From contig NZ_OZ245846.1 of the NCBI RefSeq assembly GCF_965228935.1, positions 124,001 to 188,000 on the forward strand: 64,000 bases of DNA, read 5' to 3'. This DNA is from Ulvibacterium sp965228935 (GTDB taxonomy: Bacteria > Bacteroidota > Bacteroidia > Flavobacteriales > Flavobacteriaceae). The translations under genes were made by a program, and so were the position numbers. The notes below the pieces were generated by a model, which was not told where the DNA came from, ran no database searches, and worked only from the letters and a program-made list of their open reading frames with translations. This document shows positions 1-7,503 of the stretch, in pieces (position 1 is the first letter of the stretch; each line of letters starts with the position of its first letter).

Positions 1-108
1 CCAGGCATTGACATTACTTGCCTCGCCCCGTAGCGCGATTGAAATGTCCAAGGGTTTGGACAGGTCTATTTGGTACTTCCCATTATTGTATTCTACCTTT
101 GCGAGCAT
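1..108 (-). CDS. Cyclase family protein, N-terminal 36 codons (partial)
   Basis: The minus strand opens with ATG at 108 and stays open to the window edge for 36 codons. The peptide begins MLAKVEYNNGKYQ and continues with IDLSKPLDISI, which matches the start of Flavobacteriaceae proteins annotated as cyclase family (kynurenine-formamidase-like, PF04199) as I remember them. The metal-binding motif of that family lies beyond the window. The gene starts 27 bp after the hemW stop on the same strand, so the two are probably cotranscribed. The assignment rests on a short N-terminus only. Confidence 0.6.
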   Translation of the reverse strand, partial: MLAKVEYNNGKYQIDLSKPLDISIALRGEASNVNAW

Positions 109-135
109 TTGTGCCGAGCTTTTTCCAGACGAGAT

Positions 136-1269
136 TCAGGACAAGTTAACCATAAATAGATCACTGGCGATTCCGTCCACCAAAAACTTGCCTTTTCTAG
201 TGGCCAGTAGCGTATCCCCATCCAAATAAAGCAAATGGGCCTCCAGGTATTTCTTGGCCCGTTCCCCGATATGTTTCGCATAGATTTCCCCGAAGGACAC
301 CCCGATCTTTTCCAGGGAAACTCCCCAAATAGTCCGTAGTCCGGTCATGACATATTCATTGTATTTATCCGTTTTGGACAATACCTCCACCTCCATGGGC
401 AGTTCACCCAGGGCAATGGCCCTTACATATTTGGGATTGCTCCTTACGTTCCAGCCCCTTCGATTCCCATCATAGGAATGTGCCGATGGACCTATGCCCA
501 AATACTTCTTCTGCTGCCAATAGGCCGTATTGTTCCCTGAGAAATATCCCGGTTTGCCAAAATTGGAAATCTCATAGCAGGTATAGCCTGCGTCCATAAG
601 GGTATCTGATAAAATATGAAAGTGCCTTTCGGCGACCTCATCATCCACATTTTGAACCACTCCTTTTTTGATGAAATGGGCCAGGGCCGTTTTAGGTTCC
701 ACGGTAAGGGCATAACTTGAAATATGCGGAATATTGAACGCCAAGGCTGTTTCAATATTTTGTCGCCAATGCCCATCGGTCATTCCGGGAATCCCATAAA
801 TCAGGTCGATGGAAATGTTTTCAAAATAGCGGGATGCCTCTTTGATCGATTGCTTGGCCTCTAACGCATCGTGGGCCCGGTTCATCAATTTCAGATCTTC
901 ATCAAAAAAAGACTGAACTCCAATACTCAATCTATTGATAGGGCTCTTAGAGAATTCCTCAAGTCGATTTCTGGATAAATCATCCGGATTGGCTTCCAAG
1001 GTAATTTCGGGAAACCGAACCACCTCATAATTGGCATATATTACGTCGATAAGTTGATTCACCTGCTTAACCTCCAAAACAGAAGGCGTTCCCCCTCCAA
1101 AATAGATGGTCTCTACCACTTCTCCCTTCAGTTCATCCTTTCGCAATAAGATTTCTTTCAGTAGGGCGCGGACCATAGTTTCCTTTTTACCCATGGATGT
1201 TGAAAAATGAAAATCACAGTAATGACAAGCTTGTTTGCAAAAAGGGATATGGATGTAGATGGCAGACAT
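136..1269 (-). CDS. hemW: HemW-type radical SAM haem chaperone
   Basis: A 377-residue radical SAM protein. The N-terminal motif HIPFCKQACHYCDF places the cluster cysteines at C11, C15 and C18, the CxxxCxxC spacing of the HemN/HemW family, followed by GGGTPS near residue 58 (SAM site). Length and the short N-terminus fit HemW, which inserts haem into respiratory proteins, better than true coproporphyrinogen dehydrogenase HemN, which is about 450 residues. The C-terminus (around residues 300-375) looks like the HemN_C domain. It sits downstream of ruvC and a four-helix-bundle gene on the same strand. Start is ATG at 1269. The HemW call rather than HemN is inference from length and family knowledge. 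Confidence 0.9.
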   Translation of the reverse strand: MSAIYIHIPFCKQACHYCDFHFSTSMGKKETMVRALLKEILLRKDELKGEVVETIYFGGGTPSVLEVKQVNQLIDVIYANYEVVRFPEITLEANPDDLSRNRLEEFSKSPINRLSIGVQSFFDEDLKLMNRAHDALEAKQSIKEASRYFENISIDLIYGIPGMTDGHWRQNIETALAFNIPHISSYALTVEPKTALAHFIKKGVVQNVDDEVAERHFHILSDTLMDAGYTCYEISNFGKPGYFSGNNTAYWQQKKYLGIGPSAHSYDGNRRGWNVRSNPKYVRAIALGELPMEVEVLSKTDKYNEYVMTGLRTIWGVSLEKIGVSFGEIYAKHIGERAKKYLEAHLLYLDGDTLLATRKGKFLVDGIASDLFMVNLS

Positions 1270-1270
1270 C

Positions 1271-1305
1271 TAGTAACTAGTAAAAGGTAATAAGTAAAAG
1301 TAGAG
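1271..1305. repeat. Degenerate heptad tandem repeat (hemW / four-helix gap)
   Basis: Five consecutive 7-bp units can be read: TAGTAAC, TAGTAAA, AGGTAAT, AAGTAAA, AGTAGAG. They fill the gap directly upstream of the hemW start codon. The same register and a related core (AGTAA) reappear in inverted orientation on the other side of the four-helix-bundle gene at 1721-1748. Confidence 0.6.
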
Positions 1306-1339
1306 ATTGAATTAATTATAACTATGCCTAGGGCAGGTC

Positions 1340-1705
1340 TTATTTAGCGCCAAATTTGCTAGGGTTATTCATCATATAATAAATTAATTTTGCTATTTGG
1401 ACCGTTTTTTCAAATAACGATTCAAATTTCTCCTGTTCTATGTACTTACATTCTCTCGAAAACTCTAACCATGCCTGAGTTTCTAAATTCTCACCATCGC
1501 TATCAGAAAGCTTGGATACGAAATGTTTAGGGTATCTGCGCTTCGCATAAGATTCGGCAATATTTGTGGAAACACTTCGAGAAGACCTTCTTATTTGATC
1601 CGTCAAAGAATACTTCTCCTCTCTTGGAAACTTTTTGGAAACTTCAAAAATTTCCATTGCCAGTTCAAACGATTTTTGATACGCCAGTAAATCCTGAAAC
1701 TTCAT
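1340..1705 (-). CDS. Four-helix-bundle protein (S23 / intervening-sequence family)
   Basis: A 121-residue protein of the four helix bundle family (TIGR02436, first described from proteins encoded in 23S rRNA intervening sequences). Seen: the opening MKFQDLLAYQKSFELA, the RRSSRSVSTNIAES segment that corresponds to the family's conserved 'S-x-x-x-NIAEG' motif, and an amphipathic helical pattern throughout. No enzymatic residues are expected; the function is unknown, although members form pentameric bundles. Its start codon at 1705 and its stop at 1340 are each followed by heptad repeat tracts in opposite orientation, so the gene looks like an insert between ruvC and hemW. Confidence 0.85.
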   Translation of the reverse strand: MKFQDLLAYQKSFELAMEIFEVSKKFPREEKYSLTDQIRRSSRSVSTNIAESYAKRRYPKHFVSKLSDSDGENLETQAWLEFSRECKYIEQEKFESLFEKTVQIAKLIYYMMNNPSKFGAK

Positions 1706-1720
1706 AAAGGGGTATTGATC

Positions 1721-1748
1721 TTTTACTCATTACTACATACTTTTCACT
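1721..1748. repeat. Degenerate heptad tandem repeat overlapping the ruvC stop
   Basis: Plus-strand units TTTTACT, CATTACT, ACATACT and TTTCACT follow each other without gaps. The last unit covers the ruvC stop codon (1744-1746, minus strand). Read on the minus strand the units end in AGTA/AGTG, like the units at 1271-1305. Confidence 0.6.
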
Positions 1749-2298
1749 TTTTGACTCGCCCTTCATTAGCTTTGACAAACGCTTCCCAACCCGAGTAACT
1801 CTTACCTACTTCTATCCGACCCTCATTATAAAAATGACATACCGCGGCAGCTAGACCATCCGTACTATCCAAATTTTTGGGGAGGGATTTTAGGCCCAAA
1901 GTACCCTGTAACATCTTGGCCACCTGTTCCTTGCTTGCATTGCCATTTCCGGTTATGGACATCTTTATTTTTTTGGGGAGGTACTCGGTAATCGGTATCT
2001 GACGCGAAAGTCCTGCGGCCATGGCCACACCCTGGGCACGACCCAATTTTAGCATACTTTGTACGTTTTTGCCATAAAAAGGGGCCTCAATGGCAATCTC
2101 GTCCGGGTGATAGGTATCTATCAGTTGTAAGGTCCGTTCAAAAATAAGCTTGAGCTTGGTATAGGGGTCGGCATACTTCTTAAGTTGAAGTTCATTCATC
2201 TGAACGAACTGCATCTTTTTGTCCACAATTTTGATAATCCCAAAACCCATGATGGTCGTTCCGGGGTCAATGCCGAGTATGATCTTTTCGTGGGCCAA
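1744..2298 (-). CDS. ruvC: Holliday junction resolvase RuvC
   Basis: A 184-residue RuvC. The four catalytic acids are visible: D11 in LGIDPG, E71 in IAIEAPF, and D144 and D147 in LDSTDGLAAAVCHF. RuvC cuts four-way junctions symmetrically after RuvAB branch migration. The start is TTG at 2296-2298, because the frame upstream has no ATG before a stop inside the TTTAGGG repeat, and homologues begin at the same point (MAxEKIILGIDPG from memory). The region where a ribosome site and promoter would be is occupied by the heptamer repeat at 2309-2357, which is unusual. The next gene downstream is the four-helix-bundle protein. Confidence 0.95.
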   Translation of the reverse strand: MAHEKIILGIDPGTTIMGFGIIKIVDKKMQFVQMNELQLKKYADPYTKLKLIFERTLQLIDTYHPDEIAIEAPFYGKNVQSMLKLGRAQGVAMAAGLSRQIPITEYLPKKIKMSITGNGNASKEQVAKMLQGTLGLKSLPKNLDSTDGLAAAVCHFYNEGRIEVGKSYSGWEAFVKANEGRVKK

Positions 2299-2308
2299 GG
2301 GTTTATCG

Positions 2309-2357
2309 TTTAGGGTTTAGGGTTTAGGGTTTAGGGTTTAGGGTTTAGGGTTTAGGG
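2309..2357. repeat. Seven perfect tandem copies of TTTAGGG
   Basis: Seven exact heptamers TTTAGGG run from 2309 to 2357, preceded by one degenerate unit (GTTTATC). The unit is identical to the plant telomere repeat, but here it lies between two bacterial genes, 11 bp upstream of the ruvC TTG start. It is the most homogeneous of several 7-bp tandem tracts in the window. Confidence 0.95.
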
Positions 2358-2412
2358 TTAAAATTAAATCTGAAAAACTTACTCTTGAACATTTCTCCTG
2401 ATTTTTATTCTT

Positions 2413-2440
2413 AGTCTCAAATCTAACGTCTAAAATCTAA
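2413..2440. repeat. Degenerate heptad tandem repeat (TTAGATT family)
   Basis: Plus-strand units AGTCTCA, AATCTAA, CGTCTAA, AATCTAA; on the minus strand these read TTAGATT, TTAGACG, TTAGATT, TGAGACT. The last plus-strand unit contains the stop codon of the TonB-like lipoprotein gene (2437-2439). The same unit family recurs at 27230-27264. Confidence 0.6.
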
Positions 2441-2913
2441 TTACTGTTCAGGACAATGGGTAATCGAAATTTTGCCGAAACCGGGATTCCCCTCTTTAAG
2501 GCCGGGGCCAAAGGGGGCATGTTCTTAAGACTTTGACGAACAATACCATCAAATTCGGGCATTTGTTTATCGATGGTATCATCCTTCATAATCTCCAAAA
2601 TGGTGATTTCCCCTTCCTTGTTCACCAAAAAATCCACGATAATCGTAGAATCAATTTCCGAATCCAGTATAAATTCAAATTGGGTCAAGGTTGCCGAAAA
2701 ATGGGACAGGAGCTCCTTTTCAAAACACTCCTTCTGTCCTATTTTAGGTGCGGTCTCATCACAGTTTGCAAATAAGGGGTAATTGTCCACATCGTTCCAG
2801 TCTATGGTCTGCATTTCCTGCTTCACCATTTCCTGGGTCTTCTTGTCCTGTGAGACCCATAAATTACAGGAAGCCAGACAGCAAAAAACCAACAGCATCC
2901 AAAAGTGTCGCAT
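2437..2913 (-). CDS. TonB-like C-terminal domain lipoprotein
   Basis: About 158 residues from ATG at 2913; the longer frame begins with TTG at 2922. The N-terminus MRHFWMLLVFCCLASC is a lipoprotein signal with the lipobox LASC, so the protein is probably anchored in a membrane. The second half (DFLVNKEGEITILEI ... SLKNMPPLAPALKRGIPVSAKFRLPIVL) has the pattern of the TonB C-terminal fold found in many Bacteroidetes proteins, including the end of the neighbouring M56 protein. Its cargo is not known. It lies downstream of the blaR1-like gene but behind a clear terminator, so it probably has its own promoter. Confidence 0.65.
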   Translation of the reverse strand: MRHFWMLLVFCCLASCNLWVSQDKKTQEMVKQEMQTIDWNDVDNYPLFANCDETAPKIGQKECFEKELLSHFSATLTQFEFILDSEIDSTIIVDFLVNKEGEITILEIMKDDTIDKQMPEFDGIVRQSLKNMPPLAPALKRGIPVSAKFRLPIVLNSN

Positions 2914-2982
2914 ACCCACCAATTCTTGGGTGGAAATTACGATTTTTTAATGAAGGATAGGAACATCTTCACAACGCTATAC

Positions 2983-3014
2983 AAAAAGACCTAGATCAGT
3001 ATCCAGGTCTTTTT
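2983..3014 (-). terminator. Rho-independent terminator after the M56 gene
   Basis: A perfect 10-bp inverted repeat, AAAAAGACCT and AGGTCTTTTT, separated by 12 bp, lies 15 bp past the stop of the blaR1-like gene. On the minus strand it ends in a run of T, as expected of an intrinsic terminator. The stem is symmetrical and could also stop plus-strand transcription. Confidence 0.85.
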
Positions 3015-3029
3015 CAAGGTTATGGGAAA

Positions 3030-4535
3030 CTATTGTAATTTAAACGTTATTGGGATGGAATACATCACATTAACATCGTTTCCGTCATGCCTACCAGGTA
3101 CCATATCGGGAATGCGCCCAATAATTCGCTCTACCTCATTTTCCAAAAGCTTATCTGGCCCTTTAGTCTTAATGTGTACGACCTTCCCATCTTCATCTAT
3201 GGTAAACATCGCATTAACGCGTCCTTCTATTCCTTTTTCAACAGCTTCCTTTGGATAGTTGAAGTGTTTACTAATATGGCGCTGTAGTTTTGAGTTGAAA
3301 CAAGCCCTTTTATCCGGCTCGCTTTCACAACCTGAAAAAATTGGCACTTGGTCTACTTCTCGGAAACGAAAAACCCCATCTAAATCATATTCTGAAGTTG
3401 TTGTCGAAGTATCCCCAAAAAAGTCGAAATCCATGTCCGCTAATTCCGTTTCAATCCGCATTTTGGCTTTAATGGGGTTACCTTCCGGATCTGAGATATA
3501 GGACTCCCCATTTTCGGGTCTTGAAAAATGTATGGTAGAAGTCCCATCCTCAACGTGCAATTCCCAATCCCGAAAACCTTCCGCAAGATCTACTAGTCTT
3601 GAAAAAACCTTTTTCTCCTCCGTCTCCGTCAAATTTTGGATATCGGCAACGGCTATGGTTTCCTGTATGCCATCCTTCCTTTCATTTTCACAGGATGTAT
3701 AAAACAGCATTCCAAGAATAATAGGGGCAATAAGTAAATACTTCAATTTCCAAATTTGTTTTGATTTTGATTTTTGTAACATGACTATTCGTTTTTTAAT
3801 TAATGATTCCTTAAAAAATTGATTGATAAATGAAAAGCTTTGGGTTTGAAAAACTTGGGACAAAAGCAATTTGTATTGTTCATTTTTGTTCATTTTGGCG
3901 ACTTGGGCGTCGGCAATGAATTCATGCAGTTCCGAAACCTTGTTTTGATACACGTAGACCAACGGATTGAACCAGCCCAGGATTCGCATCAACTCAAAAA
4001 ACACTAGATCGTACGAGTGTCTTTGCCGAATATGTACCAACTCATGTTTAATGATAGTTTCGTGTTCCCTTTCGACTACCTTGTCACCCAAGAAAATAGA
4101 TTTGAAAAAGGAAAAGGCTGCCCTACTATTGGGAAGGATTACTCGGGTAAACTCATTAAAATAGTGTACTTCCCCTAGCCGTTTTAGTTTGTGGATCTGA
4201 AACAGCTTATACACAAAAAAAGCCGTGGTCAAAATCATACCGCCAAAAAGCAGGACAAGCTCCCAAGGTATACCAAAAGTTGACCCTTTGTCCCCCGTGA
4301 CCGTTAGAGCGGCATTGTCCAAATTCCAAAGAAATTCCGGATATCCCTGAAAAGCTGTTGGTACCTCGGTTCTAAAAGCCTCTATTTTTACCCAGGGCAA
4401 TATCAAGGAAAGCAGATAGGAACCTATAAGATAGACCCTGTTCCATTGAAAAAAGGTCTCCCGCTTTAGCCAAAAATCGTAGATGGCCAAAAACACCAAT
4501 TGAAATGCCATACATTCCAAAGCATACGGTATCAT
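3030..4535 (-). CDS. BlaR1/MecR1-like M56 metallopeptidase with TonB C-terminus
   Basis: A 501-residue membrane sensor protease. Hydrophobic segments are seen around residues 10-22, 35-50 and 92-112. The zinc motif HELVH is at 164-168, followed by the NPLVY and HEFIAD (204-209) stretches typical of peptidase family M56. Another hydrophobic segment, YLLIAPIILGMLFYTSC, follows near residue 275. The C-terminal 80 residues (EGRVNAMFTIDEDGKVVHI to ITFKLQ) form a TonB-C domain instead of the penicillin-binding sensor of BlaR1. Family knowledge: M56 proteins cleave a BlaI-type repressor when triggered. Its start overlaps the blaI stop by 4 bp (ATGA), which shows translational coupling. The inducing signal is unknown. 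Confidence 0.9.
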   Translation of the reverse strand: MIPYALECMAFQLVFLAIYDFWLKRETFFQWNRVYLIGSYLLSLILPWVKIEAFRTEVPTAFQGYPEFLWNLDNAALTVTGDKGSTFGIPWELVLLFGGMILTTAFFVYKLFQIHKLKRLGEVHYFNEFTRVILPNSRAAFSFFKSIFLGDKVVEREHETIIKHELVHIRQRHSYDLVFFELMRILGWFNPLVYVYQNKVSELHEFIADAQVAKMNKNEQYKLLLSQVFQTQSFSFINQFFKESLIKKRIVMLQKSKSKQIWKLKYLLIAPIILGMLFYTSCENERKDGIQETIAVADIQNLTETEEKKVFSRLVDLAEGFRDWELHVEDGTSTIHFSRPENGESYISDPEGNPIKAKMRIETELADMDFDFFGDTSTTTSEYDLDGVFRFREVDQVPIFSGCESEPDKRACFNSKLQRHISKHFNYPKEAVEKGIEGRVNAMFTIDEDGKVVHIKTKGPDKLLENEVERIIGRIPDMVPGRHDGNDVNVMYSIPITFKLQ

Positions 4536-4894
4536 TCTTCCTCTTTTTTGATTTCTTGTAAAATGGATTCCAATTCCGAAAGGCTCATATCGTTCTTTTT
4601 CATAAAAAAGGATACCATACTCTTAAAAGATCCCTGAAAATAGCCATCCACCAATTTGTTTATGGACTGATTGCTATAATCCGATTTCTTGATCAACGGA
4701 AAATAGAAATGCCCTTTTCCCTCCTTTTCATGGTCTACAAAACCCTTGCTCTCCAAAATCCGTACAATGGTAGAGACCGTATTATAGGCCGGTTTGGGTT
4801 CGGGAATTTCTTCTATAATGGCCGCTACATTACATTTTTCCAATTTCCAGAGAATTTGCATTACCTCCTCCTCCGCTTTGGTCAATTGTTTCAT
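4532..4894 (-). CDS. BlaI/MecI/CopY family repressor
   Basis: A 120-residue winged-helix repressor. It begins MKQLTKAEEEVMQILWKLEK and contains the PAYNTVSTIVRILESKGFV recognition-helix region characteristic of BlaI/MecI, followed by a dimerisation half (YFQGSFKSMVSFF). Such repressors bind dyads as dimers and are inactivated by cleavage by the M56 partner, here the overlapping downstream gene. Three copies of one 16-bp palindrome lie directly upstream at 4897-4964 and are the natural operator candidates. Confidence 0.92.
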   Translation of the reverse strand: MKQLTKAEEEVMQILWKLEKCNVAAIIEEIPEPKPAYNTVSTIVRILESKGFVDHEKEGKGHFYFPLIKKSDYSNQSINKLVDGYFQGSFKSMVSFFMKKNDMSLSELESILQEIKKEEE

Positions 4895-4896
4895 TT

Positions 4897-4964
4897 AACT
4901 AAGTTTTTAGTTCAAATAATATTCAAATATAACTAAAATTTTAGTTTAAACTAATTATTTAGTT
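4897..4964. promoter_or_regulatory. Three BlaI-type operator palindromes in a divergent promoter region
   Basis: Three copies of AACTAA-N4-TTAGTT occur: 4897-4912 (AACTAAGTTTTTAGTT), 4931-4946 (perfect palindrome AACTAAAATTTTAGTT) and 4949-4964 (AACTAATTATTTAGTT). They begin 3 bp upstream of the blaI start codon and lie before the DUF456 gene that runs the other way. BlaI-family repressors are known to bind such dyads, so autoregulation is likely, and control of the DUF456 gene is possible. Confidence 0.8.
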
Positions 4965-5046
4965 AAAAATTTTTATGGATATCACATTACCGTATACATT
5001 TTCTGTAACAAAATGCGTGTATCTTAGTCCAACAGAAAAGGGAAAA

Positions 5047-5559
5047 ATGGATATTGTATTACTGGTCCTAGGATTTGTTTTAATGCTCATTGGCATCCTG
5101 GGAAGTTTTTTACCTGTACTGCCAGGACCTCCTATAAGCTGGATAGGCCTATTATTGTTGTATTTGACAAAGGCCGTTCCCCAGGATTGGTGGATACTGG
5201 GCATAACCCTTGGGGTAGCCCTTATCGTTGTTGCGTTGGATTACATTATCCCCGCAATGGGAACCAAGAAATTTGGAGGTAGCAAGGCCGGGATGATAGG
5301 TACCACAATTGGATTGTTGGTCGCGCTTTTATTTCCAATTTTGGGGCCCCTTGGTATTATTATCTGGCCTTTTATAGGGGCACTAATTGGGGAGCTACTC
5401 AACAAAGCGGATAAGAAAACGGCAACAAAGGCCGCTTTTGGCTCCTTTCTGGGGTTCTTAACGGGCACTTTCTTGAAATTTTTGGTTGCGGTAATATTCC
5501 TGGGAATGTTCGTTTCCGTGGCCTGGGAGCACAAGGCTGCCCTATTTCCTTTTTTTTAA
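5047..5559 (+). CDS. DUF456 family membrane protein
   Basis: A 170-residue hydrophobic protein with about five membrane segments and glycine-rich turns (GSFLPVLPGPPISW, GPLGIIIWPFIGALIGELL), which is the DUF456 pattern. The frame is open from 4975, but ATG at 5047 is preferred: it is preceded by GAAAAGGGAAAA, and the peptide from there (MDIVLLVLGFVLMLIGILG) has the usual family start. The 24 upstream residues look non-coding. The function is unknown. It is divergent from blaI, sharing the intergenic region that carries the three palindromes. Confidence 0.85.
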   Translation: MDIVLLVLGFVLMLIGILGSFLPVLPGPPISWIGLLLLYLTKAVPQDWWILGITLGVALIVVALDYIIPAMGTKKFGGSKAGMIGTTIGLLVALLFPILGPLGIIIWPFIGALIGELLNKADKKTATKAAFGSFLGFLTGTFLKFLVAVIFLGMFVSVAWEHKAALFPFF

Positions 5560-5581
5560 AATAGTCTTTTAAAACCCTGAT

Positions 5582-6901
5582 ATGCAAAAAAACGTTTTCG
5601 CTCTTTTGATTGCCGGCCTTGTTACTCTTTGCGGGGTTGCACAGCAGATAGATTCCGTTAAACTGGATAGCCTTTTTAACACCTTGGAAGCCAATGATCG
5701 TTTTATGGGAAGTCTGGCCCTTTCCCATGAAGGTCAAACCATATATGCCAAGGCTATTGGATATAGGGATATAAAAAACACCCTAAGACCGACAACCGAT
5801 ACCAAATACAGGGTCGGCTCCATAACCAAAATGTTTACCTCCGTTCTCGTTTTTAAAACCGTGGAAGCGGGTAAACTAAAGCTTGACCAAACCATCGATA
5901 CTTATTTTCCCAAAATCAAAAATAGCGATCAAATCACCATTGCCAATCTGCTAAACCATAGAAGTGGCATTCATAGCTTTACAAGCCGTGCCGATTACCA
6001 AGAATGGGAAACCGAACCTAAAACCAGGGCAGAACTCCTTGAAATCATCCGAGATGGTGGAAGCGTTTTTGAGCCCAATAGCAAGGCCGAATACAGTAAC
6101 TCCAATTATGTGCTGTTGACATTTATTCTAGAGGACATCCTAAAGAAACCGTACTCAGAACTTATATCCGAAAAGATTGCCCTACCCCTGGGCCTAAAAA
6201 ATACCTATGTAGGGGATTCCATCAATTTAAATCGTAACGAGGCCCATTCATACACCTATCTAAAAGATTGGGAAAGAAAGGACGAGACCCATATGTCCAT
6301 CCCCTTAGGGGCCGGTGCACTGGTTTCCACACCCACCGACTTGAATATGTTCATACATGCCCTTTTTTCGGGTGCATTGATTTCCAAGGAAAGCCTGGAC
6401 CAGATGAAAACCATTTCCGATGGTTATGGCATGGGTATTTTTCCGGTGCCATTCCACAATAAAAATGGATATGGGCACAATGGCGGAATAGACCGGTTTA
6501 CCTCGGTCTTGGGATACTTCCCGGAGGATAAGGTCGCAGTAGCGCTAACTTCCAATGGCAATCGCTACGCCAACAACAGTATCATCATTGCCGTATTGAG
6601 CGCGCATTACGGGAAGCCTTTTGAGATACCTACTTTCACGACCATCAAGGTACAATCAAAAGATTTGGATAAGTATCTTGGGGTTTATGCCAGTGAGCAA
6701 CTTTCATTAAAAATTACAATTACCAAGGATGGGGATATCCTTTTTGGCCAAGCTACGGGGCAACCCTCCTTCGCTATGGAAGCCGTGGAAAAGGACATAT
6801 TCGAGTTTGCACAGGCCGGAGTGCGATTGGAATTTACGCCCGATGAAAAGACCATGATCCTAAAACAAGCGGGCGGAGTGTACCACTACAAAATGGAATA
6901 G
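5582..6901 (+). CDS. Serine hydrolase, class C beta-lactamase / PBP4* family
   Basis: A 439-residue exported serine hydrolase. The N-terminus (MQKNVFALLIAGLVTLCGVAQQ) looks like a signal peptide. The three active-site boxes of the beta-lactamase class C fold are visible: S80-x-x-K83 (GSITK), Y171-S-N173, and H299-N-G301 (YGHNGG) in the KTG-box position. The last 80 residues resemble the lipocalin-like tail seen in many Bacteroidetes members. Known family members act as D-aminopeptidases, esterases or beta-lactamases, so the substrate cannot be named. It starts 23 bp after the DUF456 stop and is probably in the same transcript. Confidence 0.88.
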   Translation: MQKNVFALLIAGLVTLCGVAQQIDSVKLDSLFNTLEANDRFMGSLALSHEGQTIYAKAIGYRDIKNTLRPTTDTKYRVGSITKMFTSVLVFKTVEAGKLKLDQTIDTYFPKIKNSDQITIANLLNHRSGIHSFTSRADYQEWETEPKTRAELLEIIRDGGSVFEPNSKAEYSNSNYVLLTFILEDILKKPYSELISEKIALPLGLKNTYVGDSINLNRNEAHSYTYLKDWERKDETHMSIPLGAGALVSTPTDLNMFIHALFSGALISKESLDQMKTISDGYGMGIFPVPFHNKNGYGHNGGIDRFTSVLGYFPEDKVAVALTSNGNRYANNSIIIAVLSAHYGKPFEIPTFTTIKVQSKDLDKYLGVYASEQLSLKITITKDGDILFGQATGQPSFAMEAVEKDIFEFAQAGVRLEFTPDEKTMILKQAGGVYHYKME

Positions 6902-6919
6902 ATCCAAATCTTCGACTCA

Positions 6920-7474
6920 CTATTTGAGCCAAACTGTTTTTTCCGTTATAGGTGTTCTGGTCTGTTGGGGAATTTCTTCATCATAATGCCCCATATAAAA
7001 GAAGCCCAAGCACTTTTCCCCTCCGCTCAAATCCAGAAACTCTCCCATATATTGTATTAACATAGGTGAGCTCCAATAGCAACCGATTCCCATTTCTGTA
7101 CAACAGAGCCACATATTCTGTACGGCCATCGCCGTAGCAGCTGTTTCTTCCCACTCCGGTAAACTTTCTTTTGGGTCACGTTGCATACAAATAGCGATTA
7201 TCGCCCCAGCTCTTTGGGGGTTCTCCAAAAGTTTTTTGATTTTAAACTGTTTTGGGTGTGCCTCGGTCTCCTGATACTTTTTTGAAAGGAATTGGCCCAA
7301 CCGTTCCTTGGATTCACCAAGCAATACCTTAAATCGCCAAGGTTCCGTCTTTCTATGGGTCGGGGCCCAGCTGGCGGCCTCCAGGATTTTTTCAATATCG
7401 GTTTTGGCAATTGGGCTGGAATTATATTGAACCGGAAATACAGAACGTCTCTTTTTTATCAAATCGAAGATCAT
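6920..7474 (-). CDS. Nitroreductase family FMN protein
   Basis: A 184-residue nitroreductase-fold protein. MIFDLIKKRRSVFP at the N-terminus supplies the FMN-phosphate R-R-S site, and AASWAPTHRKTEPWRF, followed later by MAVQNMWLCCTEMGIGCYW, completes the pattern of the small single-domain branch. Such enzymes reduce nitro groups, quinones or flavins with NAD(P)H; the substrate is unknown. It is convergent with the serine hydrolase and divergent from hutH. TAAGTTTG on the minus strand about 20-30 bp upstream of the start is a possible -7 element. Confidence 0.88.
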   Translation of the reverse strand: MIFDLIKKRRSVFPVQYNSSPIAKTDIEKILEAASWAPTHRKTEPWRFKVLLGESKERLGQFLSKKYQETEAHPKQFKIKKLLENPQRAGAIIAICMQRDPKESLPEWEETAATAMAVQNMWLCCTEMGIGCYWSSPMLIQYMGEFLDLSGGEKCLGFFYMGHYDEEIPQQTRTPITEKTVWLK

Positions 7475-7503
7475 ATGTTATATATTTAACACTATCAAAC
7501 TTA

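Noticed and set aside
93..776. Several 60-95-codon open frames antisense or out of frame within hemW
   Set aside because: They lie fully inside a well-supported gene and show no protein-like motifs.
2309..2357. TTTAGGG array as plant telomere contamination or a misassembly
   Set aside because: It is embedded between bacterial genes in the expected order, and other 7-bp tracts with different units occur in the same genome.
4975..5046. 24-codon upstream extension of the DUF456 gene
   Set aside because: It includes promoter-like DNA, and the family start matches the ATG at 5047.
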